Position numbers and translations under genes: made by a program
Assembly: GCA_002719675.1 (NCBI GenBank)
Contig: PBID01000003.1
Span: 1 to 64,000, forward strand
DNA length: 64,000 nt
Reading direction: 5' to 3'
Source: Chloroflexota bacterium
GTDB taxonomy: Bacteria; Chloroflexota; Dehalococcoidia; Lucifugimonadales; GCA-2719675
Shown: positions 1-9,219 of the stretch, piece by piece
Position numbering within the stretch: position 1 is the first letter of the stretch
Layout: every line of letters begins with the position of its first letter
Notes under the pieces: model-generated
Database searches by the model: none
What the model was told of the DNA's origin: nothing
What the model saw: the letters and a program-made list of their open reading frames with translations, nothing else

Positions 1-558
1 TGCCAAACTAGCTCCATTGTTACCAGAAGCAGAACCATCTGACTTTGTGGTCTGTACGGAAGCAGCTGCAGTGACTGTACCGTCAACTGTTACTACCACG
101 TCAGAAATAGTCAAACCAGCATTATCATCTGCATCTCTACCAGGACTTGTCAATACAAACACAGTCTGGTTATTTGTGGCTGTAAAAGTATCAGTCTTTT
201 CCACCTCACCAGCTAATATTGCAGGTGTTGTGTCATTATTAGCAGACCCACAAGTAGTTGGGATTGCAGTTCCATTTAATGGGTAATTCTGACAACCGTC
301 TTTGTTGTTTGCTGTTACGTCAGGTGTTATAAACCTAGCAACACCGCTTCTTTCAGCTGATACATCAGCATCAGCAACAGCAATAGTCACGATGTTAAAC
401 GTCTGTTTATCGGAATAATGCGTACCTGCTTCACCGCCTGTCAATGTGACAGTACCAGCAACGGCCGCATACGCTAAATCGGATTTCGCCAATGCAGTTG
501 ATGCCAACAGCATGGTGAAAACCAAAAGCGCCGAAGATAATTTTAATATTCTATTCAC
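1..558 (-). CDS. Secreted surface protein, S-layer or adhesin-like (3' end outside window)
   Basis: An uninterrupted frame of 186 codons runs from a GTG at 558 (complement) to the window edge, so the C-terminus is missing. A very strong ribosome-binding site (GAGGGGGTAGG) lies just upstream. Residues 1-24 are a clear signal peptide: N-R-I-L-K, a hydrophobic core, and an A-L-A cleavage site. The mature part is rich in Thr, Ala, Val, Asp and Asn with alternating beta-strand-like segments and two Cys (in NNKDGCQN and TTCGSAN), as in beta-rich extracellular domains. Base composition is visibly richer in G+C than the neighbours (28 of the first 60 bases). I infer an abundant exported or surface-layer protein; no specific family was recognised. 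It lies downstream of rho on the same strand but has its own promoters and leader. Confidence 0.8.
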   Translation of the reverse strand, partial: MNRILKLSSALLVFTMLLASTALAKSDLAYAAVAGTVTLTGGEAGTHYSDKQTFNIVTIAVADADVSAERSGVARFITPDVTANNKDGCQNYPLNGTAIPTTCGSANNDTTPAILAGEVEKTDTFTATNNQTVFVLTSPGRDADDNAGLTISDVVVTVDGTVTAAASVQTTKSDGSASGNNGASLA

Positions 559-584
559 TTTACCTACCCCCTCGGTTTGTGGGT

Positions 585-612
585 TTAATATGTAATTTGG
601 CTAGAGTGCCAA
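585..612 (-). promoter_or_regulatory. Candidate proximal promoter of the surface protein gene
   Basis: On the complement, TTGGCA (612-607) is followed after 16 bases by TATTAA (590-585), about 25 bases before the strong Shine-Dalgarno of the surface protein gene. The -35 element is part of a 5-bp inverted repeat, TTGGC-6-GCCAA at 597-612, which could be an operator. The match to consensus is only moderate. Confidence 0.3.
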
Positions 613-923
613 GGTTTGTTTTTTCAAAATCCTTATTAATATACTATAGTAGTGCATAAATAAAAACCCTTATGACGTACGAATTTCGACCAAACTTCTC
701 AGTTCAATCGAAAATATTACGTTTTTTTGACTATTTACCGTATTCACTACTGTCCTTTTTTAACATCTGAAACATCAAATGTCAAGGAGATTTGAGTTAA
801 TTTAGTAAACATTAACATATGCAGAGGCCAACCTATTAAGAGGGCATACAAAAAATTAAAGCACGATTTTTAACCCATATATCCCGATCAATTAACGAAT
901 ATTGATCAGAACACTGAGAAGAT

Positions 924-951
924 ATTATCGTACGAGGCCGTAGCTTGTCAA
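924..951 (-). promoter_or_regulatory. Candidate distal promoter of the surface protein gene
   Basis: On the complement, a perfect TTGACA (951-946) is followed after 16 bases by GATAAT (929-924). Transcription would start near 917 and immediately form the 7-bp hairpin at 886-907, then run through a leader of about 360 nt to the GTG start at 558. The position directly downstream of rho suggests an independent transcription unit. Confidence 0.45.
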
Positions 952-999
952 TATGATCTGAACCCTGATTTTTAACAATTTTAAAATCAATAAATAAGG

Positions 1000-2271
1000 T
1001 TATTTGGATTCTTTGCCCAAAGTAGCCAAAAATTCTTTGTTGGTTTTTGTCTTAGATAAAATCTTTAAAACTTGTTGAATAGCTTCTGTAGAGTTTTTAG
1101 CATCATCAGAAATCATACTAAACATTCTCCTTAGTAACCAAACTTGTTTTAACGTGACATCATCTAACAAGAGTTCTTCTCTACGTGTACCACTACGCGG
1201 AATGTCAATAGCTGGAAACACTCTTTGTTCAGCCAGGTTTCTGTCAAGATGAACTTCCATATTTCCAGTACCTTTAAATTCTTCATATATCACATCATCC
1301 ATCCTGCTTCCAGTATCTACCAGGCAAGCAGCCAATATAGTTAAGCTTCCTCCACCTTCAGTGTTTCTTGCGGCACCAAAAAATCTTTTAGGTGGATATA
1401 GAGCAACAGGGTCAACACCGCCAGACAATGTCTTACCACTATTAGGAACAGCCAAGTTATAAGCACGTGTCATCCTGGTAATAGAATCTAATAAAATGAC
1501 TACATCATTTCCATCTTCAACTAATCTTTTAGACCTTTCAAGAACTAACTCTGCGACTCTACAATGATCTTCAACAGGCTCATCAAAAGTAGAACTATAA
1601 ACTTCTCCCTTAATTGATCTGCGAAGATCAGTCACTTCTTCAGGCCTTTCCCCAATCAACGCAACCATAATTTTTACATCTGGAGAATTTTTACTGATAC
1701 CATGAGCAATTTTCTTAAGCAAGCTGGTCTTGCCAGCCTTAGGAGGAGAAACTATAAGACCCCTTTGGCCTTTACCAACAGGAGCCAACATATCCATCAA
1801 CCTAATAGACAACTCATTCTGAGCAGTTTCTAATATCATTTGTTCATCTGGATAAACAGGTGTAAGTTTCTCAAAATGCTGTCGGTTTTTAACTGAATCT
1901 GGATCTGCTCCATTAATTTTTTCTACTTTAACTAATCCGAAATATCGTTCACCATCCTTAGGAGGACGAACTTCACCATAAATATCATCTCCTGATCGCA
2001 ATCCAAATCTTCGAATTTGTGATTGAGAAACATAAACATCTGATGAACTAGTTGAAGCCCCAATGGTTCTCATAAAACCATATCCATCTCCTGTAATATA
2101 CAAAACACCTCCCATAGAAATACTACCTTCTGTCTCAGCATATTTTCTAACAACCCTATTAAGCAAAGATTCCCTTCGCTTGGAATTACTATTTTCATCT
2201 AGAACACCAATTTCTTTAGCAACATCTAGTAATTCTTTTTCGGACTTTTGCTTTAATTCATTAAAATCCAT
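1000..2271 (-). CDS. rho: Transcription termination factor Rho
   Basis: Rho is a hexameric RNA-dependent ATPase that terminates transcription. This 423-residue protein has the usual length and full domain order: an N-terminal helical domain (about 1-45), a cold-shock-like RNA-binding domain with GYGFMR at about residues 63-68, and the RecA-like ATPase with Walker A P-P-K-A-G-K-T at about 176-182. The secondary RNA-binding and hexamer regions ([21 protein letters not shown]) are intact. The start is an ATG with a GGAG Shine-Dalgarno eight or so bases upstream. It is transcribed alone from a strong promoter 370 bp upstream, which leaves room for leader control; Rho autoregulates through its leader in several bacteria. 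Confidence 0.97.
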   Translation of the reverse strand: MDFNELKQKSEKELLDVAKEIGVLDENSNSKRRESLLNRVVRKYAETEGSISMGGVLYITGDGYGFMRTIGASTSSSDVYVSQSQIRRFGLRSGDDIYGEVRPPKDGERYFGLVKVEKINGADPDSVKNRQHFEKLTPVYPDEQMILETAQNELSIRLMDMLAPVGKGQRGLIVSPPKAGKTSLLKKIAHGISKNSPDVKIMVALIGERPEEVTDLRRSIKGEVYSSTFDEPVEDHCRVAELVLERSKRLVEDGNDVVILLDSITRMTRAYNLAVPNSGKTLSGGVDPVALYPPKRFFGAARNTEGGGSLTILAACLVDTGSRMDDVIYEEFKGTGNMEVHLDRNLAEQRVFPAIDIPRSGTRREELLLDDVTLKQVWLLRRMFSMISDDAKNSTEAIQQVLKILSKTKTNKEFLATLGKESK

Positions 2272-2380
2272 TAGATACTTACTCCAAATTTATACTTTTT
2301 AATTCTTTTTTAATTTAAATTATCTTTTTAATTATCTCGTTGACAAAACGTATTAGTACAACAAGGTAGTCCCTTAGGAA

Positions 2381-2412
2381 TACATACATAAATTTTATCT
2401 AACATGTATGTA
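2381..2412 (-). repeat. 9-bp inverted repeat in the rho leader
   Basis: TACATACAT (2381-2389) and ATGTATGTA (2404-2412) are exact reverse complements separated by 14 bases. In the rho leader RNA they would form a hairpin about 110 nt before the rho start codon. It is AT-rich, so moderately stable at best, and there is no adjacent U-run, so it is not a simple terminator. Confidence 0.55.
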
Positions 2413-2637
2413 AAATTAATGTGGGAATGACAGCAACTGAATTCTACAACATCGTAATTAGCCTTCTACCACACAGCGCAAGAACTCTCAAATTACTTTA
2501 CAAATCAATTGCTTATAAACAACCTAATATAAAAAATAAAAGGCCCCAAAAATCACAGAAGCTTACTAAACAGCTTACAAGGGAAAAGGGAATTAGTATT
2601 TAAAAACAATAGGCGCGCTTTTTAAAGCACTTGAAGT

Positions 2638-2667
2638 ATTATACCATAATCAATTTTCATAAGTAAA
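2638..2667 (-). promoter_or_regulatory. rho promoter
   Basis: On the complement, TTTACT (2667-2662) is followed by an 18-base spacer and a perfect TATAAT (2643-2638). The -10 element is preceded by TGG, an extended -10 context. The predicted start near 2631 gives rho a leader of about 360 nt. Confidence 0.65.
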
Positions 2668-2684
2668 CAAGTATATAAACAGCT

Positions 2685-4325
2685 TTATCCTAAAGATTCC
2701 AACTCCATCTCATGCTGGGAACCATGCAACATTGTTTTGATTGCTGAGCCAACAAATTCTCTAAACAAAGGATGCGGGCTATCTGGCCTTGACAAAAATT
2801 CAGGATGAAATTGAGTGCCAATCATAAAAGGATGTCCTTCTATCTCCATTATTTCAACCAATAAACCATCCGGAGATTGACCAGAAGCAATCAAGCCAAC
2901 TTCACTTAATTGAACTTTATAATCATTATTGAATTCAAATCTGTGTCTGTGTCTTTCAAAAACAGACCTTACATCATAAAACTCTGAAACTTTAGTATTT
3001 TCTAAAAGAACACATTCATAAACACCTAATCGCATGGTGCCTCCCAGATTTTTGATATCTCGCTGCTCTATCATTAAATCAATCACGGGATCTGGGGTGT
3101 CCGCTTCAAATTCTGTTGAATTAGCTTCTGGTTTACGTAATAAATTTCTTGATGCTTCTATGACCATTACCTGCATTCCCAAACAGAGGCCAAAATATGG
3201 AATTTTATTCTCTCTCGCATATCTAACAGTCTCTATCATCCCTTCAACACCTCTATAACCAAAACCACCAGGAACAACTATTCCACTTAAATCTCCTAAA
3301 TAATCATCCACATTATTACGATTAACTTCCTCTGAATTAATCCAAACCAGATCTATATCATATTCATGAAAAAACCCTGCATGTAACAAAGATTCTTTTA
3401 CAGATATATATGCATCATGAAGATCTACATATTTACCAATGATACCTACTTTAATAACATTTTTAGGAGCTTTAATTAACCTTACAAACTTCTCCCAATA
3501 TTCAATATCCCAATTAAATTTAGGAATTGAAAATGCATCGGTAATTATATCTGCCAAACCTTCTTCATAAAGCATGATTGGTACTTCATATACACTCTCT
3601 AAGGTTGGAGCAGAAATTACACAATTTTTTGGAACATCACAATGCACTGCAATCTTACTTTTGATATCATCATTAAATTCTTGTTCACTTCGACAAATAA
3701 TAGCATCTGGCTGTATGCCAATACTTCTTAATTCTCTAACGCTATGTTGAGTTGGCTTAGTTTTCAATTCTCCCGTAGTAGCAATGAATGGTAAATAGGT
3801 TAAATGTATATAAAAAACATTATCTTTTCCAACTTCATTACGCATCTGTCTTATAGCTTCAAGAAAAGGCAATCCTTCGATATCTCCTACAGTCCCTCCA
3901 ACTTCAACGATTATAATGTCAGCTTTACTTTCATCAGCCAAGTTAATCATTTTTGCCTTGATAGCATCAGTTACATGAGGAACCGATTGAATTGTTCCTC
4001 CAAGGAATTCTCCACGCCTTTCTCTAGATATTACATCACTGTAAATTTGTCCAGAAGTGATATTTGAAGACTTAGTTAAATCGATATCTATGAATCTTTC
4101 ATAATGGCCCAAATCAAGATCTGTTTCACTTCCATCGCCAGTCACAAATACTTCTCCGTGCTGAAAGGGGGACATAGTACCTGGATCCACATTCAAATAA
4201 GGATCTAATTTAATAACTGAAACTGCTACACCACCACTTTTTAATATCTTGCCAATTGAAGCTGTTGCGATACCTTTGCCTACAGAACTTACTACTCCGC
4301 CTGTAACAAAAATATACTTTGACAT
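2685..4325 (-). CDS. pyrG: CTP synthase
   Basis: PyrG aminates UTP to CTP using glutamine and ATP, the last step of de novo pyrimidine nucleotide synthesis. The 546-residue protein is full length. The N-terminal amidoligase half begins with the family signature [16 protein letters not shown] and contains [10 protein letters not shown]. The C-terminal class I glutamine amidotransferase half has the nucleophile motif G-L-C-L-G-M-Q near residue 380 and the His-Glu pair in QFHPEF. It starts at an ATG with its own good promoter 140 bp upstream. It is not part of the pyr operon at 42 kb. Confidence 0.98.
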   Translation of the reverse strand: MSKYIFVTGGVVSSVGKGIATASIGKILKSGGVAVSVIKLDPYLNVDPGTMSPFQHGEVFVTGDGSETDLDLGHYERFIDIDLTKSSNITSGQIYSDVISRERRGEFLGGTIQSVPHVTDAIKAKMINLADESKADIIIVEVGGTVGDIEGLPFLEAIRQMRNEVGKDNVFYIHLTYLPFIATTGELKTKPTQHSVRELRSIGIQPDAIICRSEQEFNDDIKSKIAVHCDVPKNCVISAPTLESVYEVPIMLYEEGLADIITDAFSIPKFNWDIEYWEKFVRLIKAPKNVIKVGIIGKYVDLHDAYISVKESLLHAGFFHEYDIDLVWINSEEVNRNNVDDYLGDLSGIVVPGGFGYRGVEGMIETVRYARENKIPYFGLCLGMQVMVIEASRNLLRKPEANSTEFEADTPDPVIDLMIEQRDIKNLGGTMRLGVYECVLLENTKVSEFYDVRSVFERHRHRFEFNNDYKVQLSEVGLIASGQSPDGLLVEIMEIEGHPFMIGTQFHPEFLSRPDSPHPLFREFVGSAIKTMLHGSQHEMELESLG

Positions 4326-4464
4326 TCATGTCTCCAATAAGTAACAGTAATAGATCAATAATTTTGAACAAATACGAATCAAAACACTTTACAAAACAAG
4401 AACCAAAATAAACAATATATCAATATAAAACTTTGTTTCTATATCAAATGAAACGTATTGAAAA

Positions 4465-4494
4465 AGTATAGTAGTTTTTACAAAAAAATGTCAA
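4465..4494 (-). promoter_or_regulatory. pyrG promoter
   Basis: On the complement, a perfect TTGACA (4494-4489), an 18-base spacer and TATACT (4470-4465). The predicted start is near 4458, leaving a leader of about 130 nt before the pyrG ATG. I see no obvious terminator-antiterminator pair in that leader. Confidence 0.65.
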
Positions 4495-4546
4495 CAAAAT
4501 TTAATACAACTTTGAAAAGAAAATTATTTAAACTAGGAGAACAAAT

Positions 4547-5455
4547 ATGAAATATTTCAGATTACTAGAAGATAATAAAAAAATTCGACTTCTAGTGCAA
4601 CTGGACGAAGAAACTATCGTAGATTTAACTTCAATTCATTCTGATCTAACCGATATTATTCAAATAGTATTAACTTCAAACATTTACTCCACATCAATAA
4701 CAAAAACAACAGAAAAAATTTTAAACAACAAATCTTATGAAACTTATAAAATTGCGGATATAATAAATTCATGCAAGGACGCTAAATCAAACCTGAAAAT
4801 GCTTACACCTATTTCTTCCCCAGAAATATGGGCAGCTGGAGTAACTTATAAAACAAGTGCAATGGAACGACGTAGAGAAAGTGACACACCTGACGTCTAT
4901 TCTAAAGTTTATTCAGCAAAACGACCTGAAATTTTCCTTAAATCTACTGCTGATCGTTGCTCAAATCCATTCGAAAGTATAGGAATACGCAAAGATTCTC
5001 AATGGAATGTACCAGAGCCAGAACTTGCAATCGTTTTATACAAGGGGGCGATTTTAGGATATACCATAGGAAACGATGTTAGCAGTCGATCGATAGAAGG
5101 GGAAAATCCTTTGTATTTGCCTCAAGCAAAAATTTATGATAAATCTTGCTCAATTGGACCTTGTCTTGTGATAACTGAATCATTAGCTCATCCAGAAAAT
5201 TTAAACATTGAATGTACTATATCCAGAGAAGGGAATTTAGTTTTTCAAGAAACGACCTCAACTTCATTGCTTACTAGAAGCTTTGAAGATTTAGCCAATT
5301 GGCTTCAATTACATAACAGGGTCCCTGAAATGACATCCCTACTAACTGGAACAGCGATAGTTCCTCCACCTGAATTCACATTATTGCAAGACGATGTAGT
5401 AAGAATTACGGTAGATCAGATTGGAACTTTAGAAAATCCTGTATCAGAAGTTTAA
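4547..5455 (+). CDS. FAH-family hydrolase/dehydratase, 2-keto-3-deoxy sugar-acid type
   Basis: A member of the fumarylacetoacetate hydrolase fold family, divalent-metal enzymes acting on 2-keto acids. The 302-residue protein has a variable N-terminal domain (about 1-90) and the catalytic FAH domain. The metal-binding acidic residues are visible in PEPELAI and in the GNDVSSRSIEGENPLYLPQA stretch. The strings GVTYKTSAMERR and ENPLYLPQAKIYD resemble 2-keto-3-deoxy-arabinonate dehydratase-like members more than homoprotocatechuate-pathway isomerases; that subfamily call is from memory. The start is an ATG preceded by TAGGAGA. It stands alone, convergent with sucD, so context does not settle the substrate. 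Confidence 0.8.
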   Translation: MKYFRLLEDNKKIRLLVQLDEETIVDLTSIHSDLTDIIQIVLTSNIYSTSITKTTEKILNNKSYETYKIADIINSCKDAKSNLKMLTPISSPEIWAAGVTYKTSAMERRRESDTPDVYSKVYSAKRPEIFLKSTADRCSNPFESIGIRKDSQWNVPEPELAIVLYKGAILGYTIGNDVSSRSIEGENPLYLPQAKIYDKSCSIGPCLVITESLAHPENLNIECTISREGNLVFQETTSTSLLTRSFEDLANWLQLHNRVPEMTSLLTGTAIVPPPEFTLLQDDVVRITVDQIGTLENPVSEV

Positions 5456-5467
5456 TTAAAATCATTT

Positions 5468-6343
5468 CTAAACAATTTCTTTAACTACTTCTCCAATATC
5501 AGCTATAGAGGGTATTATAGAAGCTCCGGCGCTAGAAAGAGTTCGGATTTTTTCTTCAGCTAGGCCATCTTTACCAGTAATTATTGCTCCAGCATGCCCC
5601 ATTCTTTTACCTTTAGGTGCAGTTTGACCAACAATTAATGAGGCCACGGGTTTTTTAAAATTATGTTTAATATATTCTGCAGCTTCCTGTTCCCGGTTAC
5701 CACCAATTTCACCGATCAAAACTACCGCTTCAGTTTCATCGTCTTGTTGGAACATTTCTAATACATCTACAAATGAAATCCCTGTTACAGGATCTCCTCC
5801 AATCCCAACGCAGGTTGATTGCCCAATACCTAATTTAGATAATTGCCCCACTGCTTCATACGTTAATGTTCCGCTTCTAGAAACAACACCTACTTTACCA
5901 GGAATATGAATATCTCCAGGCATAATACCTACTTTTACTTTAGGAGCTGGTGAAATTGCTCCAGGACAATTTGGCCCAATTAAAATTACATCTTTATCTC
6001 TAATGTAACTTGAAACTTTAACCATATCCATCACAGGAACTCCCTCTGTAATACAAATTACAACCTGAATTCCTGCATCTACAGCTTCAATAATAGCATC
6101 GTCAGCCCTCAAATGAGGAGGCACAAAAATAAGTGACGTATTTGCTTCAGTAGAATCAATAGCATCCTGAACTGAATCAAAAATCGGCACAGATTCATCA
6201 AATATCTCTCCATCTCTACCTGGAACAGCACCAGCAACTAAATTAGTTCCATACTCTTTACATTTTTTCGCATGAAAACTACCTTCTTTACCTGTAATCC
6301 CTTGTACTAATAACTTTGTTTGACTATTTACAATAATACTCAT
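5468..6343 (-). CDS. sucD: Succinyl-CoA ligase alpha subunit
   Basis: SucD carries the CoA-binding and phosphohistidine part of succinyl-CoA synthetase, which interconverts succinyl-CoA and succinate with substrate-level NTP formation in the TCA cycle. At 291 residues it is full length. The N-terminal Rossmann CoA-binding domain includes VQGITGKEG, and the active-site His is His250 in [10 protein letters not shown] near the C-terminus. It follows sucC by 31 bp and is surely cotranscribed with it. Its substrate can come from the methylmalonyl-CoA mutase genes at 28-30 kb. Confidence 0.97.
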   Translation of the reverse strand: MSIIVNSQTKLLVQGITGKEGSFHAKKCKEYGTNLVAGAVPGRDGEIFDESVPIFDSVQDAIDSTEANTSLIFVPPHLRADDAIIEAVDAGIQVVICITEGVPVMDMVKVSSYIRDKDVILIGPNCPGAISPAPKVKVGIMPGDIHIPGKVGVVSRSGTLTYEAVGQLSKLGIGQSTCVGIGGDPVTGISFVDVLEMFQQDDETEAVVLIGEIGGNREQEAAEYIKHNFKKPVASLIVGQTAPKGKRMGHAGAIITGKDGLAEEKIRTLSSAGASIIPSIADIGEVVKEIV

Positions 6344-6374
6344 TTAAAACAACTCCAAATTAAAAAACAAAACT

Positions 6375-7529
6375 TCAATCAGATTTCAATGAATCTGCGG
6401 CTTCCTTCAAATCATTCACCAGTGAAATATTCAAACCAGATTTCATTAAAATTTCCCGCCCTTCATCAAAATTGGTACCCAACATCCTTACAACTAATTC
6501 AGGAAATTCTCTATCAATGTTCCTGCTAGCATCTAAAATACCTCTAGCAACAATATCGCATTTAAGTATTCCTCCAAAAATATTAATGAAAATCTTTTTT
6601 ACTTTTTCATCTAATAAAATTATTTTTAAAGCTTCAGAAACTTTGGATTCATCTGCCCCTCCACCTACATCAAGAAAATTCGCAGGACTAGCTCCAGAAG
6701 ACCTTGTTACATCCATAGTTGCCATAGCTAATCCAGCACCATTAACTAAACATCCTATATCTCCATCGAGTTTTACATAACTGATTCCAAACTTTGCTGC
6801 CTGTTTCTCAAAAGGGTCTTCCTGTGCAGGGTCATAAAATTCAGATAAATTTGGATGTCTAAACAAAGCATCATCATCGATAGTAATTTTAGCGTCTGCT
6901 GCTAAAACTCTCCCGTCACCAGTTATAACTAAAGGATTTATTTCAACTAATGAACAATCATTCGATACAAAAACATCATACAAAGAAGAAATCACATTAG
7001 CTAATGGCCTGATTTGTTTAACATCCACATTTAAAAAACTTGCAAGCTTCCTTGTCTTGTAGGGAGAAGCTCCTAAACTACTATCTAATTCCAAAGTGAG
7101 AACTTTGTCTGGATTATTTTCAGCAACTTCTTCAATCTCCATACCGCCAAATTCACTAACAATCGCTACAACTTTTTTCTTAACACCATCAATAGTGAAA
7201 GCCACATATAATTCTTTCTTAACATCTATGATTTCCTCTATCAAAACCTTATCTACTGGAACTCCGTCAGAACCTGTCTGAATCGTCACTAGATTTGAAT
7301 TAAGTAATTCATTGCAAACTTGAGCAGCTTCACTTGAGGAACCCACCAGTTTCACACCTCCTGCTTTTCCTCTTCCCCCAGCATGAACTTGAGCTTTAAC
7401 CACAACATTGCCACCCAATTTTTCAGCAACATCCATTGCTTCGTTCTGAGTATTAACTACTTGCCCTTCAGGAACAGGTACCCCATGTTTACCTAAAAGA
7501 CTTTTTGCTTGATATTCATGAATCTTCAA
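6375..7529 (-). CDS. sucC: Succinyl-CoA ligase beta subunit
   Basis: SucC is the nucleotide-binding subunit that pairs with SucD. The 384-residue protein has an N-terminal ATP-grasp domain (starting KIHEYQAKSLL, with VVKAQVHAGGRGKAGGVK) and a C-terminal ligase domain with GAGLAMATMD and NIFGGI. The start codon is TTG (7529-7527 on the complement) with GGAGAA as Shine-Dalgarno. It lies 58 bp downstream of the tRNA-Ser gene and may be transcribed through it, since no clear promoter is seen between them. Confidence 0.97.
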   Translation of the reverse strand: MKIHEYQAKSLLGKHGVPVPEGQVVNTQNEAMDVAEKLGGNVVVKAQVHAGGRGKAGGVKLVGSSSEAAQVCNELLNSNLVTIQTGSDGVPVDKVLIEEIIDVKKELYVAFTIDGVKKKVVAIVSEFGGMEIEEVAENNPDKVLTLELDSSLGASPYKTRKLASFLNVDVKQIRPLANVISSLYDVFVSNDCSLVEINPLVITGDGRVLAADAKITIDDDALFRHPNLSEFYDPAQEDPFEKQAAKFGISYVKLDGDIGCLVNGAGLAMATMDVTRSSGASPANFLDVGGGADESKVSEALKIILLDEKVKKIFINIFGGILKCDIVARGILDASRNIDREFPELVVRMLGTNFDEGREILMKSGLNISLVNDLKEAADSLKSD

Positions 7530-7587
7530 ATTTATTCTCCTGATATAAACGTAAATTATTAAATTTTATTGATATATTTTCAAATAG

Positions 7588-7677
7588 TGGCGGAGGGAGT
7601 GGGATTCGAACCCACGATGAAATTTCTCCCATACATGTTTTCAAGACATGCGCCTTAAACCGCTCGGCCATCCCTCC
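7588..7677 (-). tRNA. tRNA-Ser (anticodon UGA)
   Basis: On the complement, a 90-nt class II tRNA folds cleanly. The 7-bp acceptor stem is GGAGGGA with TCCCTCC, the discriminator is G, and CCA is encoded. The D-arm contains GCCGAGCGG typical of tRNA-Ser. The anticodon stem CATGT/ACATG encloses loop CTTGAAA, so the anticodon is TGA (reads UCA). A long variable arm follows, and the T-arm is GTGGG-TTCGAAT-CCCAC. It sits between ffh and sucC on their strand. Confidence 0.96.
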
Positions 7678-7793
7678 AAGGCATTTACAAATATGCAAAA
7701 CTAAAAACTATCTTCTTAACCTAAATCAATCCCTTTAAAGAATTTTTGGTATATATTACAATACAACAACAATGGTATTTCAATCTACAAATA

Positions 7794-9131
7794 TTATTGC
7801 CTAAACATCATCTTGGAAATATTCTGAAGTCCTTTTCCTGAAGACATTTGTTTCATCATTTTTTGCATATTATTAAACTGATTCAATAACATATTTACAT
7901 CCTGAACAGAATTACCGCTCCCAGATGCTATTCTTCGTTTTCTACTACCATCAATTATCTTTGGATCCTTTCTTTCAGAAGGAGTCATTGAAAAAATTAT
8001 CGATTGAATCTTGGTTAATTTTTCATCACCAACATCATTTGTGTCAATTTTTGATTTGATATTAGAAATACCTGGAATCATATCCATGATTTGAGAAATT
8101 GATCCCATTTTTTGAATCTGTTGAAGCTGTGAATTGAAATCCTCTAAATCAAATTTAGATTTCTGAATTTTTTGGGTAAGATTTAATGCTTCTTGTTTAT
8201 CAATAACTTTTTCTGTTTTTTCAATAAAACTGAGAACATCTCCCATTCCCAAAATTCTTGAAGACAACCTATCTGGATGAAATTCTTCCAAAGCATCCAA
8301 TTTTTCTCCCAAACCAATAAATTTAATTGGAACACCAGTTTCAGAAACTATAGATAAGGCGGCACCTCCTCGAGCATCTCCATCCAATTTAGTCAAAACC
8401 AGACCCGTTAATTCTAAATTTTGATTGAAAGCATTAGCTACATTTACAGATTCCTGCCCAGTCATAGAGTCTAAAACTAAAATTATTTCATCTGGAGAAA
8501 TTTGGCTTTTAATTTTAACTAACTCAGACATAAAATCTTCATTAATCTGAACATTACCTCCAGTATCAACTAACACAAAATCTAGTCCATCTGATTTGGC
8601 TTTCTTGACGCCTGATTTAGCTACACTTACAGGGTCTTTTGCTTCAGGGTCACTGTAGACTTCAATATCAATGCTTTTACCTAAAGTCACAAGTTGATCT
8701 ATAGCTGCTGGACGACGAAGATCAGCAGCAACCATCAATGAAGTTTGTCCATCTTTCTTAAAATAATTACTCATTTTTGCTGTGGTTGTTGTTTTGCCAG
8801 ATCCATTTAAACCCAAAACCAAAATGACTGAAGTTTTTTCAGAACTACGTTGAATTTTACTTGTAGCTCCCCCTAAAATCACAGTCAATTCTTCTTTGGT
8901 GATTTTTATAACTTGTTGCCCTGAAGAAAAACTTTTTAAAACATCAGCATCTAAAGCTCTCTCTTTTACTCTATTAATAAAGGTTTTAACAACCTTAAAA
9001 TTAACATCTGCTTCTAGTAAAGCAATACGAATTTCCTTTAATGCTCTCTCTATATCATCTTCCCTAAGTCTTCCTTTTTGACCTATCCTAGACAATACAT
9101 TATTTAATTTTTCAGAAATTGTTTCAAACAC
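7794..9131 (-). CDS. ffh: Signal recognition particle protein Ffh (altered G3 motif)
   Basis: Ffh is the SRP GTPase that binds 4.5S RNA and signal peptides and delivers ribosomes to FtsY. The 445-residue protein has the N domain (1-90), the G domain and the Met-rich M domain (about 300-445, ending in MKQMSSGKGLQNISKMM). G1 is GLNGSGKTT at 107-115 and G4 is TKLDGDARGG at 247-256. The usual G3 motif DTAGR is here D-T-G-G-N (189-193, bases 8567-8553), replacing a highly conserved Arg by Asn. The start is GTG with GAGGG upstream. The rest is intact and no second ffh is in the window, so it is probably functional. Confidence 0.95.
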   Translation of the reverse strand: MFETISEKLNNVLSRIGQKGRLREDDIERALKEIRIALLEADVNFKVVKTFINRVKERALDADVLKSFSSGQQVIKITKEELTVILGGATSKIQRSSEKTSVILVLGLNGSGKTTTTAKMSNYFKKDGQTSLMVAADLRRPAAIDQLVTLGKSIDIEVYSDPEAKDPVSVAKSGVKKAKSDGLDFVLVDTGGNVQINEDFMSELVKIKSQISPDEIILVLDSMTGQESVNVANAFNQNLELTGLVLTKLDGDARGGAALSIVSETGVPIKFIGLGEKLDALEEFHPDRLSSRILGMGDVLSFIEKTEKVIDKQEALNLTQKIQKSKFDLEDFNSQLQQIQKMGSISQIMDMIPGISNIKSKIDTNDVGDEKLTKIQSIIFSMTPSERKDPKIIDGSRKRRIASGSGNSVQDVNMLLNQFNNMQKMMKQMSSGKGLQNISKMMFRQ

Positions 9132-9219
9132 TAACTTTATCCCTCAAATAATTAACACGATCAATTTTAAACATTTTTAGAGTGTGATTCAAATCCAACT
9201 CAATATAAGATAAATAAAA

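Larger units (their letters stand above)
559..999. other. 441-bp gap between rho and the surface gene: leader with promoter candidates
   Basis: I find no convincing gene on either strand here. On the complement the gap holds a 7-bp hairpin just after the rho stop (966-972 with 983-989, no U-run), a promoter-like pair at 924-951, a 7-bp inverted repeat (886-892 with 901-907), a perfect TTGACA at 785-780 with a weak TAAAAA 17 bases on, a 10-bp palindrome TACTATAGTA at 642-651, and the proximal promoter candidate at 585-612. Together these suggest a long 5' leader for the surface protein gene. Confidence 0.5.
2272..2684. other. 413-bp gap between pyrG and rho: long rho leader
   Basis: I see no convincing coding region. 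A 60-codon frame on the plus strand at 2421-2603 has a poor composition and opposes the rho transcript. On the complement the gap holds the rho promoter (2638-2667) and a transcribed leader of about 360 nt, with a small GC-containing hairpin near its 5' end (about 2612-2628) and a 9-bp inverted repeat at 2381-2412. Only very short leader frames are present. Confidence 0.5.

Noticed and set aside
17-286. 89-codon frame on the plus strand at the left edge
   Set aside because: It is antisense to the surface protein frame, which has a signal peptide and a strong ribosome-binding site; the plus frame has neither.
2421-2603. 60-codon frame on the plus strand in the rho-pyrG gap
   Set aside because: No ribosome-binding site, a low-complexity Lys-rich end, and it opposes the rho leader transcript.
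7516-7698. 60-codon minus-strand frame over the tRNA gene
   Set aside because: It is the tRNA-Ser sequence read as codons.
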